DNA of 6,889 nt from an uncultured Oscillibacter sp. (GCF_910579365.1 NZ_CAJTUX010000102.1:1-6889), one strand, 5' to 3'; counted from the stretch's first letter, positions 1 to 6,500 are shown. Notes: generated from the letters alone by a model not told the origin. Translations and numbers: made by a program.

Positions 1-11
1 GACAGCAAACC

Positions 12-1610
12 ATGCAAGCCCCTATCACCGCCTTGTACTGCCGCCTCAGTCGCGACGATGAGCTGCAAGGCGAGTCAAATTCAATTTCAAATCAAAAGCG
101 CATCCTCGAAAGCTACGCCCGTGAGCATAGCCTGATGCCCTATCAGTTTTTCGTGGATGACGGATGGAGCGGAGCCAACTTCCAGCGGCCCGGCTTCACC
201 GAGATGATGGACGCTGTGGAGAGCGGCGCGGTCAAGACGGTCGTGACGAAAGACCTCTCACGCCTGGGACGGAATTATCTGCAAGTGGGCCTATTTACAG
301 AAATTACCTTCCCCAAGAAAGGCGTCCGCTTCATCGCTATCAATGACGGCGTGGACAGCGCCCAGGGCGACAACGACATGAGCGCCTTGCGGAACCTATT
401 TAACGAATGGATGGTGAGGGACACGAGCAAGAAAATCAAAGCGGTTTTCCGGGCTAAAGGCATGAGCGGAAAACCCATCACCAGCCAGCCGGTCTATGGC
501 TATCTGAAAGGCGAGAACGGCGAGTTTATCATTGACCCGGAGGCCGCACCTGTTGTAAAGCAGATATTCAGTCTGTGCCTTGCCGGGAACGGCCCCACCA
601 AGATTGCCCGGATGCTGACCGAGCAGAACATCCCCACGCCGGGGACGATGGAGTACCGGCGCACCGGCAGCACCCGCCGCTACTACCCGGACTACCCCTG
701 CAAATGGTCGAGCAACACCGTGGCGCACATTCTGGAACGGCGGGAGTACCTGGGGCATACCGTCAACTTCAAGACGGAGAAGGTGTCCTACAAGGTCAAG
801 ACCAGCGTACTCAATCCAGAAGAAAAAGTGATGGTTTTTGAGCATACTCACGAGGCCATCATTGATGAGGCCACCTGGGAGCGAGTGCAGGAGCTTCGCA
901 AACAGCGTAAGCGGCCCAACCGCTACGGCGAGGTTGGCCTGTTCTCCGGCCTGTTGTTCTGCGCCGACTGTGGGAGTGTCATGTACCAGCAGAGGTATGA
1001 AACAGACAAGCGACGGCAGGACTGCTATATCTGCGGCAGCTACAAAAAGCGTACCGCCGACTGTACGGCGCACTTCATCCGCACCGACCTTCTGACGGTG
1101 GGCGTGACCGAAAATCTGCGGAAAGTCACCAGCTACGCCGCCAAGCATGAGGCCCGGTTTATGAAGCTGCTGATGGCGCAGAACGAGGACGGCGGCAAGC
1201 GAAAGAACGCCGCCCGCCGCCGGGAGCTGGAGGCGGCGCAGAAGCGCATCGGAGAGTTGAGCGGCATCTTCAAGCGTCTGTATGAGGACAGCGTGAGCGG
1301 GCGCATCACGGACGAGCGTTTCATGGAACTGTCCGCCGATTACGAGCAGGAGCAGGCCACGCTGAAAGCCCGTGTCGCTGAGTTACAGGTGGAGCTGGGG
1401 CAGGCGCAGGAGGCCGCTGTGAACGTAGAGAAGTTTATGGCAGTCGTTCGGAAGTACACCAGCTTTGAGGAATTGACCCCCACCCTCCTGCGGGAGTTCG
1501 TGGAGAAAATCGTGGTGCATGAGTGCTGGAAGGACGAGCAGGGAACGCGCCACCAGGACATCGAGATTTATTATTCTTTTGTGGGCAAGGTGGACTTGCC
1601 TGACGATTGA
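12..1610 (+). CDS. Large serine recombinase, TndX/TnpX-type (DUF4368 family)
   Basis: Site-specific recombinase that would excise and integrate a mobile element through a phosphoserine DNA link. Seen in the 532-residue product: an N-terminal resolvase domain (about 5-150) with the catalytic motif YCRLSRDDE (Arg11, nucleophile Ser13), the QGESNSISNQ segment and KDLSRLGRNYLQVG (80-93, active-site arginines); a Recombinase domain (about 155-300); a zinc ribbon with Cys317, Cys320, Cys341 and Cys351; a charged coiled coil (about 395-470); and a DUF4368-like tail ending IEIYYSFVGKVDLP (517-530). The length is close to TndX of Tn5397 and shorter than TnpX of Tn4451. All key residues are present, so it looks active. 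The ATG at 12 has no Shine-Dalgarno in the 11 bases before it, and the frame is open to the window edge (Gln-Gln-Thr), so the true start may lie upstream. The family is certain; which element it mobilises is inferred. Confidence 0.95.
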   Translation: MQAPITALYCRLSRDDELQGESNSISNQKRILESYAREHSLMPYQFFVDDGWSGANFQRPGFTEMMDAVESGAVKTVVTKDLSRLGRNYLQVGLFTEITFPKKGVRFIAINDGVDSAQGDNDMSALRNLFNEWMVRDTSKKIKAVFRAKGMSGKPITSQPVYGYLKGENGEFIIDPEAAPVVKQIFSLCLAGNGPTKIARMLTEQNIPTPGTMEYRRTGSTRRYYPDYPCKWSSNTVAHILERREYLGHTVNFKTEKVSYKVKTSVLNPEEKVMVFEHTHEAIIDEATWERVQELRKQRKRPNRYGEVGLFSGLLFCADCGSVMYQQRYETDKRRQDCYICGSYKKRTADCTAHFIRTDLLTVGVTENLRKVTSYAAKHEARFMKLLMAQNEDGGKRKNAARRRELEAAQKRIGELSGIFKRLYEDSVSGRITDERFMELSADYEQEQATLKARVAELQVELGQAQEAAVNVEKFMAVVRKYTSFEELTPTLLREFVEKIVVHECWKDEQGTRHQDIEIYYSFVGKVDLPDD

Positions 1611-1618
1611 GCCAGACC

Positions 1619-1642
1619 TATCCGGCGAGGCCCCGCCGGATA
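1619..1642 (+). terminator. Hairpin just after the serine recombinase gene
   Basis: A perfect 9-bp inverted repeat, TATCCGGCG (1619-1627) and CGCCGGATA (1634-1642), with a 6-base loop starts 8 bases after the recombinase stop codon. An AAAAATTTTT tract follows 9 bases later (1652-1661), so the T-run is not directly against the stem as in a canonical intrinsic terminator. Position and stem strength favour a terminator or mRNA 3'-end stabiliser. A recombinase-binding site is an alternative. Confidence 0.5.
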
Positions 1643-1684
1643 GTGACGGCAAAAATTTTTAACCTCTCTTTGCTTCTTTATCCG

Positions 1685-1721
1685 TAGTGAGCTAACAAGC
1701 GTGTACTGAAACAGTTCACTA
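1685..1721. repeat. Inverted repeat, 9 bp with one G-U pair
   Basis: TAGTGAGCT (1685-1693) pairs with AGTTCACTA (1713-1721), with one G-T(U) wobble and a 19-base loop. A smaller alternative, ACTG-AAA-CAGT (1705-1715), overlaps the right arm. It lies in the A/T-rich part of the spacer and has no T-run, so it is not a typical terminator. A binding site for a recombinase or regulator is possible; the significance is uncertain. Confidence 0.35.
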
Positions 1722-1733
1722 TATGTAACCATT

Positions 1734-1780
1734 GGGCAGCCCCCCTTTCCGAAAATCAGGGGGCAAGAAGCTGCCCCCTG
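1734..1780. repeat. Overlapping, mutually exclusive inverted repeats
   Basis: Two stems share the same bases. Outer pairing: GGGCAGC (1734-1740) with GCTGCCC (1770-1776). Compact pairing: CAGGGGGCA (1757-1765) with TGCCCCCTG (1772-1780), a perfect 9-bp stem with a 6-base loop. CCCCC at 1741-1745 can also pair with GGGGG at 1759-1763 inside the outer stem. Only one of the two main stems can form at a time, as in attenuators and other switching leaders. No T-run follows. If transcribed, this would be a structured RNA upstream of the integrase; as DNA it could be a protein-binding site. Confidence 0.5.
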
Positions 1781-1853
1781 TCAAGAGGGCCAACCGTCCG
1801 CCGTTACTGGCAGCGCTGAAAGAGGATTCTTTCCTGCTGTCAGAGTACCACGG

Positions 1854-1862
1854 TTTTCCACA
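1854..1862 (+). repeat. TTTTCCACA box, copy 1
   Basis: Nine-base box TTTTCCACA, repeated exactly at 2000-2008 and, with one change (TTATCCACA), at 3314-3322. All three copies are in the same orientation and all lie in non-coding sequence around the integrase. They may be integrase arm sites or DnaA-like boxes; chance is possible. Confidence 0.3.
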
Positions 1863-1875
1863 AAAAGCAATAAGA

Positions 1876-1906
1876 ACCGCCCCGGCGCTGCAAACACCGG
1901 GACGGT
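1876..1906 (-). terminator. Hairpin with T-rich tail on the minus strand
   Basis: ACCGCCCCGG (1876-1885) pairs with CCGGGACGGT (1897-1906) with a single mismatch (1880/1902) and an 11-base loop. Read on the minus strand, the stem is followed by TCTTATTGCTTTTTG (1875-1861), resembling an imperfect intrinsic terminator. It would stop transcription running leftward out of the integrase region, or be a relic of a lost minus-strand gene. Read on the plus strand it lacks a T-run. There is no credible minus-strand gene ending here, so the role is tentative. Confidence 0.35.
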
Positions 1907-1930
1907 CATAGATGCACAAATACCAGAGCT

Positions 1931-1959
1931 ACTAACTAAGGCACCAGTGCGCCTATAAT
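1931..1959 (+). promoter_or_regulatory. Candidate promoter of the integrase gene
   Basis: A perfect TATAAT -10 box lies at 1954-1959, about 49 bases before the integrase ATG. This would give a short leader (start near 1966) that contains the ribosome site. The -35 region is poor: the best hexamer, CTAACT at 1932-1937 with a 16-base spacer, matches the consensus at only three positions, and there is no TGn extension. Activity may therefore need an activator or be low, which suits an integrase. Confidence 0.4.
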
Positions 1960-1991
1960 TATACACCTTCTGGGCCACTGTGTCAAATACG

Positions 1992-1999
1992 AAAGGAGA
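1992..1999 (+). promoter_or_regulatory. Ribosome binding site of the integrase
   Basis: AAAGGAGA sits 8 bases before the ATG at 2008. This strong Shine-Dalgarno fixes that codon as the start. Confidence 0.85.
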
Positions 2000-2008
2000 T
2001 TTTCCACA
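2000..2008 (+). repeat. TTTTCCACA box, copy 2, over the integrase start
   Basis: Exact second copy of the box, lying between the ribosome site and the ATG and sharing the first base of the start codon. A protein bound here would block translation-proximal transcription of the integrase, so autoregulation is conceivable but only inferred. Confidence 0.3.
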
Positions 2009-3177
2009 TGGCACGGAAGAGCGCGAAAGGCAGCGGCACGATCAGGAAAAAGACCGTCACCAGGAACGGCAAAGAATACACCTATTGGGAGGCCAGAATC
2101 ACCACAGGCCGGGATCCTGGTACCGGCAAGCAGCTCCAGCGCAGTTTCACTGGCAAGACACAAAAGGAGGTCCGGGAGAAGATGCAGGCCGCCGCCGTGG
2201 CGGTCAACGAGGGGACGTACACAGCCCCCCAGCGCATGACGGTAGGGCAATGGCTGGACGTATGGGCGTCTGACTACCTGGGCGCGGTGAAGCTCTCGAC
2301 TGCTGACGGATATATCCGCAGTATCAAGAACCACCTCAAGCCCGCTCTGGGCGCAATCCGGCTGGACCAGCTCCGCCCCCATGACGTGCAGGGATTTGTC
2401 AACGACCTGGAGGGGCTTGCTCCATCCACAGCACGTTACCATCACCAGGTATTGCACACCGCACTGGAAAAGGCCGTGGAGTTGGATTACATACCGCGAA
2501 ACCCGGCGGCGCGGTGCGAACTTCCCCGCGTGGAGCAAGAGGAGGTTCACCCGCTCGACGATCAGCAAGCCGCCGCTCTGCTGGCCGCTGCTAAAGACAC
2601 CAACGTTGAACATCTTCTTGCTGTGGCTCTCTTTACGGGCTTGCGTATGTCTGAGCTGCTGGGCCTCACCTGGGACGCCGTGAACTTCACCGCAGGTTTG
2701 ATCAGGGTTAATAAGCAGCTGGTTCGCTCCGCCTACCGCACAGACGGGCCGTTTCAGTCCCCAAAGAGCGGCAAGGCCCGCACGATCACCCCGGCCCCGG
2801 CGGTCATGGCCGCATTGAGAAAGCAGCGGGCCAGACAGACAGAAATGCAGCTGAAAGCGGGGCCGTTGTGGGCTAACCCCTATGGCCTGGTATTCACCAC
2901 AGAGACCGGTGCGCCGCTCAACCAGAGGCGGGCCGATAATGGCTTCCACAAGGCCCTTGCCGCCGCCGGTCTATCCGGCTTCCATTTTCATTCACTCCGG
3001 CATACATACGCTGTGAACGCGCTGCGGGCTGGAGAAGATATAAAGACGGTGCAGGCCAACTTAGGCCACGCCACTGCTGCCTTTACTCTGGACAAATACG
3101 GCCACTTTACCGAACAGATGGCCCGTGACAGCGCGGCCCGCATGGAACGCTTCATCGAGGAGGTTTTGAACCTATAA
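2008..3177 (+). CDS. int: Tyrosine-type integrase, Tn916/ICE family
   Basis: Phage-type integrase that recombines the element's attachment sites through a phosphotyrosine link. The 389-residue product has an N-terminal arm-binding domain (about 1-72, with YTYWEARITTGRDPGTGKQ), a SAM-like core-binding domain (about 77-160) and a C-terminal catalytic domain (about 180-380). Catalytic residues seen: Arg213 (FTGLRMSELLGL), Lys253 (SPKSGKARTI), His328 and Arg331 (HFHSLRHTYA), His354 (LGHA) and Tyr364 (LDKYGHF), a complete R-K-H-R-H-Y set, so it should be active. Length is normal for Tn916-type integrases (about 390-405). The start is fixed by AAAGGAGA 8 bases upstream. Such integrases usually sit next to one end of their element, so the end should lie within a few hundred bases after the stop. 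No xis gene adjoins it, which is unusual. The target site cannot be deduced from the protein. Confidence 0.96.
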   Translation: MARKSAKGSGTIRKKTVTRNGKEYTYWEARITTGRDPGTGKQLQRSFTGKTQKEVREKMQAAAVAVNEGTYTAPQRMTVGQWLDVWASDYLGAVKLSTADGYIRSIKNHLKPALGAIRLDQLRPHDVQGFVNDLEGLAPSTARYHHQVLHTALEKAVELDYIPRNPAARCELPRVEQEEVHPLDDQQAAALLAAAKDTNVEHLLAVALFTGLRMSELLGLTWDAVNFTAGLIRVNKQLVRSAYRTDGPFQSPKSGKARTITPAPAVMAALRKQRARQTEMQLKAGPLWANPYGLVFTTETGAPLNQRRADNGFHKALAAAGLSGFHFHSLRHTYAVNALRAGEDIKTVQANLGHATAAFTLDKYGHFTEQMARDSAARMERFIEEVLNL

Positions 3178-3197
3178 AGGGAAAACATAAGGGAAAA
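3177..3197 (+). repeat. Tandem direct repeat AAGGGAAAA, candidate integrase arm sites
   Basis: AAGGGAAAA occurs at 3177-3185 and again at 3189-3197, a 12-bp period starting at the last base of the integrase stop codon. Tn916-type integrases bind short direct repeats inside the element ends with their N-terminal domain, and the position and tandem arrangement fit that. Binding is inferred; the repeat itself is seen. Confidence 0.4.
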
Positions 3198-3220
3198 TCA
3201 CACTGTAAAACCCGCCTAAC

Positions 3221-3255
3221 CCTTGCGTTAATAGTGGTAAGGAACTCGCGCAAGG
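3221..3255. repeat. Inverted repeat CCTTGCG / CGCAAGG
   Basis: CCTTGCG (3221-3227) and CGCAAGG (3249-3255) are perfect inverted arms separated by 21 bases. This lies between the direct repeats and the large palindrome in the end region after the integrase. It could be a protein-binding pair or part of an attachment site; no T-run follows. Confidence 0.3.
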
Positions 3256-3284
3256 AGACTGTTGGCTGACAATTCGTAGTGCAA

Positions 3285-3338
3285 AAGCGCAAGATGGGTT
3301 ATGGATTTATAAATTATCCACAGCCCATCTTTGTGCTT
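3285..3338. repeat. Long imperfect palindrome with an A/T core and a DnaA-like box
   Basis: The arms pair over most of 54 bases. AAGATGGG (3291-3298) and CCCATCTT (3324-3331) are perfect. Inside them, TTATGGAT (3299-3306) pairs with ATCCACAG (3316-3323) with one mismatch and one wobble. Outside them, AAGCGC (3285-3290) pairs with GTGCTT (3333-3338) across a one-base bulge at 3332. The centre contains the perfect palindrome ATTTATAAAT (3305-3314). The right arm includes TTATCCACA (3314-3322). Possible roles are the integrase terminator (the tail is only weakly T-rich), the core attachment region, or a recombination/replication site. It is the most prominent structure in the intergenic region. 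Confidence 0.55.
3314..3322 (+). repeat. TTATCCACA box (perfect DnaA-box consensus), copy 3
   Basis: Perfect match to the bacterial DnaA box TTATNCACA, inside the right arm of the palindrome at 3285-3338. A lone box does not make an origin. It differs by one base from the two TTTTCCACA copies upstream, so it may instead belong to a recombinase-site family. Confidence 0.4.
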
Positions 3339-3435
3339 ATTAGAAGTTTACCAAGCAAGTGTGTGCCATCGGTCCCGTCTGCCTGGCTCTCTGCGCCGCG
3401 CGGTGGCTGGAATATAGTGGATTCAGAGTACGAAT

Positions 3436-3471
3436 AGCCGCCGTATCACGTTTCTCCGTGATACGGCGGCT
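3436..3471. terminator. Perfect 15-bp hairpin between convergent genes
   Basis: The arms 3436-3450 (AGCCGCCGTATCACG) and 3457-3471 (CGTGATACGGCGGCT) are perfectly complementary around a 6-base loop. It lies 108 bases after the stop of the surface-protein gene and 258 bases after the integrase stop. On the plus strand it is followed by TTTGAGTCT and on the minus strand by ATTCGTACT, so neither side has a strong T-run. The most likely role is a bidirectional terminator or mRNA 3'-end stabiliser for the surface-protein gene, which would put this point on the chromosomal side of the junction. Confidence 0.7.
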
Positions 3472-3579
3472 TTGAGTCTATAGCGGCAGAATATGGTCCA
3501 GGCCGGTACTGCGCCCCTGCTCTTTTTGCCGGGATTCGATTTGCCGGATGAAATAAGTCTATCCAGCGAGCGGGGCATT

Positions 3580-6500
3580 TTATTTCGATGCTGGCTCCTC
3601 TTTTCCTTTCTGAGCCTTGGCGGCCGTTCTCTTGTGTTTGCCGGCAATCAGCACGAGTGCTGCCAAGGCAGCCAAACCGCCCACGACAGCGGGGATCAGC
3701 CACAGGGCGCTCCGAGTAGATTGGATACAGAAAGTGCCCTGGGTTCCGGTCATGGTCAGCAATAGATACTGTCCGTTTTGGACGGCTTCCACCTGTTGCC
3801 ACTGGCCGTTCTGATACTGCCAGACATGGGTACCGCTGTCAGGGCTTAACAGCCGCAAAGGAACGGAATCCTCTGGCTCCGCTCCAGCGAGAACGACGTC
3901 CCACACGACGGCCTGCTCCCCCGCCTCCTGGGGCGGAACCTGGACGCTGTCTGTCACATGGAGAACGGCGTCCCCGGTAAACTGTCCCTCCGCCAGGGCC
4001 AGGGCCAGCTTTCCGGACAGCTCCCGGCTGGCCACCACAGTAACCCAAGGGGTATAGACCGCGTTCACGGTCAGGTCGGAGCGCAGGCCGGAGACATCAA
4101 ACTCCGGCCAGACGCCGTAATTGCCCTCCAGCTCTGGCACAGGGGGCAGGTCGAGCCTGGACAGGTCCTCCCCGTAGAGGAATGGAATCTGCGCCACCGT
4201 TTTTTCCTCCGCCACCAGAGTCAGCGTAAAGGCGGTGAACTCTGGCGGAATATCGGGCAGCTGGCTCAGCGCGTTAAAGGGGATGGGCTCGGCCCGCCCC
4301 GCGTAGCTGACGCCGTCCACCCCGGCGGTGCCGGTGTCTACAAAGAGATTGCCGGACAGCGCCCCATCCGTCTCTATGCCGCCGGCAATGGCTCCCAGAT
4401 ACTCCGTGCCTTCCTCGATTGTGACGATGGCACGGCAGTCCCGCAGACGGCTGGCCCAGCCGGCAATGCCGCCGACGTAATTCTCTCCGGACAGGGTGCT
4501 CTTGACATGGCAGCTGCGGATGGAGGCGTCCGCATAGCCGGCCACACCCCCCACATAGTTCCCGCCGGTGCTGGCTACCGGGCCGTAATTCTGGCACTCC
4601 AAGGCAGTACCCAGGTCCATGCGCCCCGCCAGACCGCCCACGCAGTCCTTCTTGCCGGTGACGGCCCCACGATTGACGCAGTTCATCAGCACCGCCTTGG
4701 TCTCGTAGCTGCTGCCAAAGGAGAACCGGCCGGTCGTGTCGTCCTCCGGGTCCAGGTCGAATTCAATGGCCACGGCACCGGCAATGCCGCCCACGTTGCG
4801 GTCTCCCTCCACGGTTCCCAGGTTGGAGCAGTCCGCCACCTTGCCCTCCCGGGTGGCAGAGATGTCCTCATCGGAGGTGTCCTGAATGATGCCCTCCAGG
4901 CCGCCTTCAGCGGTGTCCCTGGCGTCATCCATTGCGTCCAGCAGAAGGGTGAATACCGCGTTAAACTGCCGGTTGATGGCCCGCAGGTCGGCGGTCAGGG
5001 TGCCGTTCCCGGTCTGAAGGGCGCTGTTCAGCCCGTCCATCTCCTCCAGCAGGCCGCTCATGGCATCATAAAGGCTGTCGCCGGCCTGCCGGAAGTCCTC
5101 CCCCAGGGGGGTGAACTCCGCAGGACCGTCCTCGGTGAGCGTATCCACCGCATCGCCAATGGTATCCAGCGCCCGGCGCAGCAGCCGCCCGATGACGGCG
5201 GAGGTGTCAGAGGCCTCCTCCAGTGTATCCAGGGCGTCTCCCAGCTGGCTGGACAGAGCGCCGGAGCGGCTCAGGGCCTGCTGGAGCTGAGACAGGGCAT
5301 CATCCAGATCATCCCCCACTCCCCGCAGGGCGCGGAATGCCTGACGCAGCTCCTCCCGCGCCGCCAGAAGAGAGCTGACGGAGATGGAGCCGCTTCCCAA
5401 ATCCAGAAAGCCTTGAAAGGCGTCCAGCGCGCGTTCCAGCCGGCTTACCGCCGTGGTCAGCCCGGAGGCGGACTGCCGCAGCTTCTCCACCGCGAGACGC
5501 AGGTCCCGCGCGGCCCGATCGCCGGTGTCCACCGCGCCGCCCAGAGAATCCAAAGCGTCCCCCAGCTGGCGGGACAGGCGCTCCAGCCGCCCGCCCACGT
5601 CGGACAGATCGTCCAGGGCGGGAGAAATTTTGCCCAGCGCGCCGGTGATGTCGGCGGTCAGGGTGTTGATGGTGCCGATGTTCTCGTCGGTAAAATCGGA
5701 AACCCGGTCCAGCAGCTCCTTGGTGCTGTCCTTGGCGCTGCCGGCGTAGTCTCCCATGGCGCTGAGCTGGGCGGAGACGCTGTCTCCGGTGCGCTCCGCG
5801 TCGTCCAGCGCGCGGTTAATCAGGTTTTCCAGGGTGTTCAGCTCCTGGCGCAGCTGCTCCAGCGTGTCCCGGCCAGGGTCCACAAGCACATAGGGCTCCG
5901 CCTGGCCCACAATGCCGCCCACGTCCTTCCGTCCGTAGACGGTGCCGCTGTTGGTACAGCCGGACAGATAGCCGTCCTGCCGCCCGGCGATGCCGCCGGT
6001 GTTGTACCCCACATGGGGGTAGCCCACCGTGCCGCAATTGACGCAGCTCTGCACCACGCCGCTGGAATAGCCCACGATGCCACCGGTATCAAAGCAGCCG
6101 TCCAGCAGGTGGTAGGTTTCGTCGTCCGCCGCGGCCCGCTCCTTCAGGATGGCAGCCGTATCCGCGTCCATCAGGTCCACATTGGTTTCCTTCCGGGTCA
6201 GATTCACTCCGGCGCTGCTTTCACATTTGAGCAGCAACCCCAAATTCCGGCCCGCAATGCCGCCGGTGATATTCTTGCCGCTGACAGAACCGGAGACGGA
6301 ACAACCGGTAATCTCACCGGTGATGCTGTTGTATCCGGCGATGCCGCCCACGGTGGCATCCCCCTGAACCACGCCGTGAAAGGCACAGCTTTGCAGGGTT
6401 CCTGCGTTGTTGCCCACGATGCCTCCCACGGTGGAGCGGGTACCCCCGGGGGCCACCGTACCCTTGACGGTCAAGTCCCGTACCAGCCCGCCGGGCTGGA

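Larger units (their letters stand above)
1611..2007. other. Gene-free, hairpin-rich spacer between the two recombinases
   Basis: These 397 bases hold no reading frame with a ribosome site and a recognisable product. They contain an A/T-rich stretch (about 1650-1730), four inverted repeats (1619-1642, 1685-1721, 1734-1780, 1876-1906), and a promoter-like box and ribosome site directed at the integrase. In Tn916-type elements this position upstream of int normally holds a small excisionase gene, and none is visible here. The spacer may contain a junction between two elements, regulatory RNA for the integrase, or recombinase-binding DNA; the sequence alone does not decide. Confidence 0.6.
1..3400. 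mobile_element. Integrase-proximal end of an integrated element (ICE-like), right limit approximate
   Basis: Two recombinase genes on one strand, followed by a repeat-rich gene-free segment and then a convergent, functionally unrelated surface-protein gene, is the layout expected at the end of an integrative element. The left limit is outside the window. The right limit is placed only roughly: after the direct repeats at 3177-3197 and before the chromosomal hairpin at 3436. No conjugation, relaxase or cargo gene is visible, so calling it an ICE rather than a smaller integrative element is inference from the recombinase families. The serine recombinase could belong to a second, nested element. 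Confidence 0.5.
3178..3579. other. Gene-free convergent intergenic region with the likely element/chromosome junction
   Basis: These 402 bases separate the integrase stop from the stop of the minus-strand surface-protein gene. Up to about 3360 the DNA is A/T-richer and packed with repeats (3177-3197, 3221-3255, 3285-3338), as in element ends. From about 3361 it becomes G/C-rich like the surface-protein gene. A perfect hairpin lies at 3436-3471. The segment 3472-3579 shows nothing recognisable. No tRNA gene or tRNA 3' end could be identified as a target site. Confidence 0.55.

Noticed and set aside
1037..1060. LPxTG-type sorting signal in the surface protein (residues near its C-terminal LIPAV; coordinates given are residues)
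   Set aside because: No LPxTG or close variant precedes the membrane helix, and the tail is long and basic, so simple membrane anchoring fits better than sortase attachment.
396..1148. Minus-strand 250-codon frame inside the serine recombinase
   Set aside because: Fully opposite a well-recognised recombinase gene, with no recognisable motif.
1719..2014. Small minus-strand frames in the recombinase spacer (66 and 77 codons)
   Set aside because: They run through the inverted repeats, have no convincing ribosome site or known family, and overlap the integrase promoter region; more likely chance frames.
1936..2949. Minus-strand 337-codon frame opposite the integrase
   Set aside because: Shadow of the integrase; the plus strand has every catalytic residue and a strong ribosome site.
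3314..3322. DnaA box as evidence of a replication origin
   Set aside because: One perfect box, no box cluster, no initiator gene; kept only as a repeat motif.
3231..3420. ATAGTGG repeated at 3231-3237 and 3414-3420 as a direct-repeat att core
   Set aside because: Only 7 bases, flanks differ, and both copies lie on the same side of the integrase, so they do not bracket the element.
3528..3549. tRNA-like GGATTCGATTTG segment flanked by GCCGG copies
   Set aside because: The GCCGG copies are direct, not inverted, so no T-arm forms, and no acceptor, anticodon or D-arm sequence is present on either strand.
3423..3647. Minus-strand 74-codon frame across the convergent intergenic region
   Set aside because: It overlaps the end of the surface-protein gene and runs through the perfect hairpin; no ribosome site or domain.
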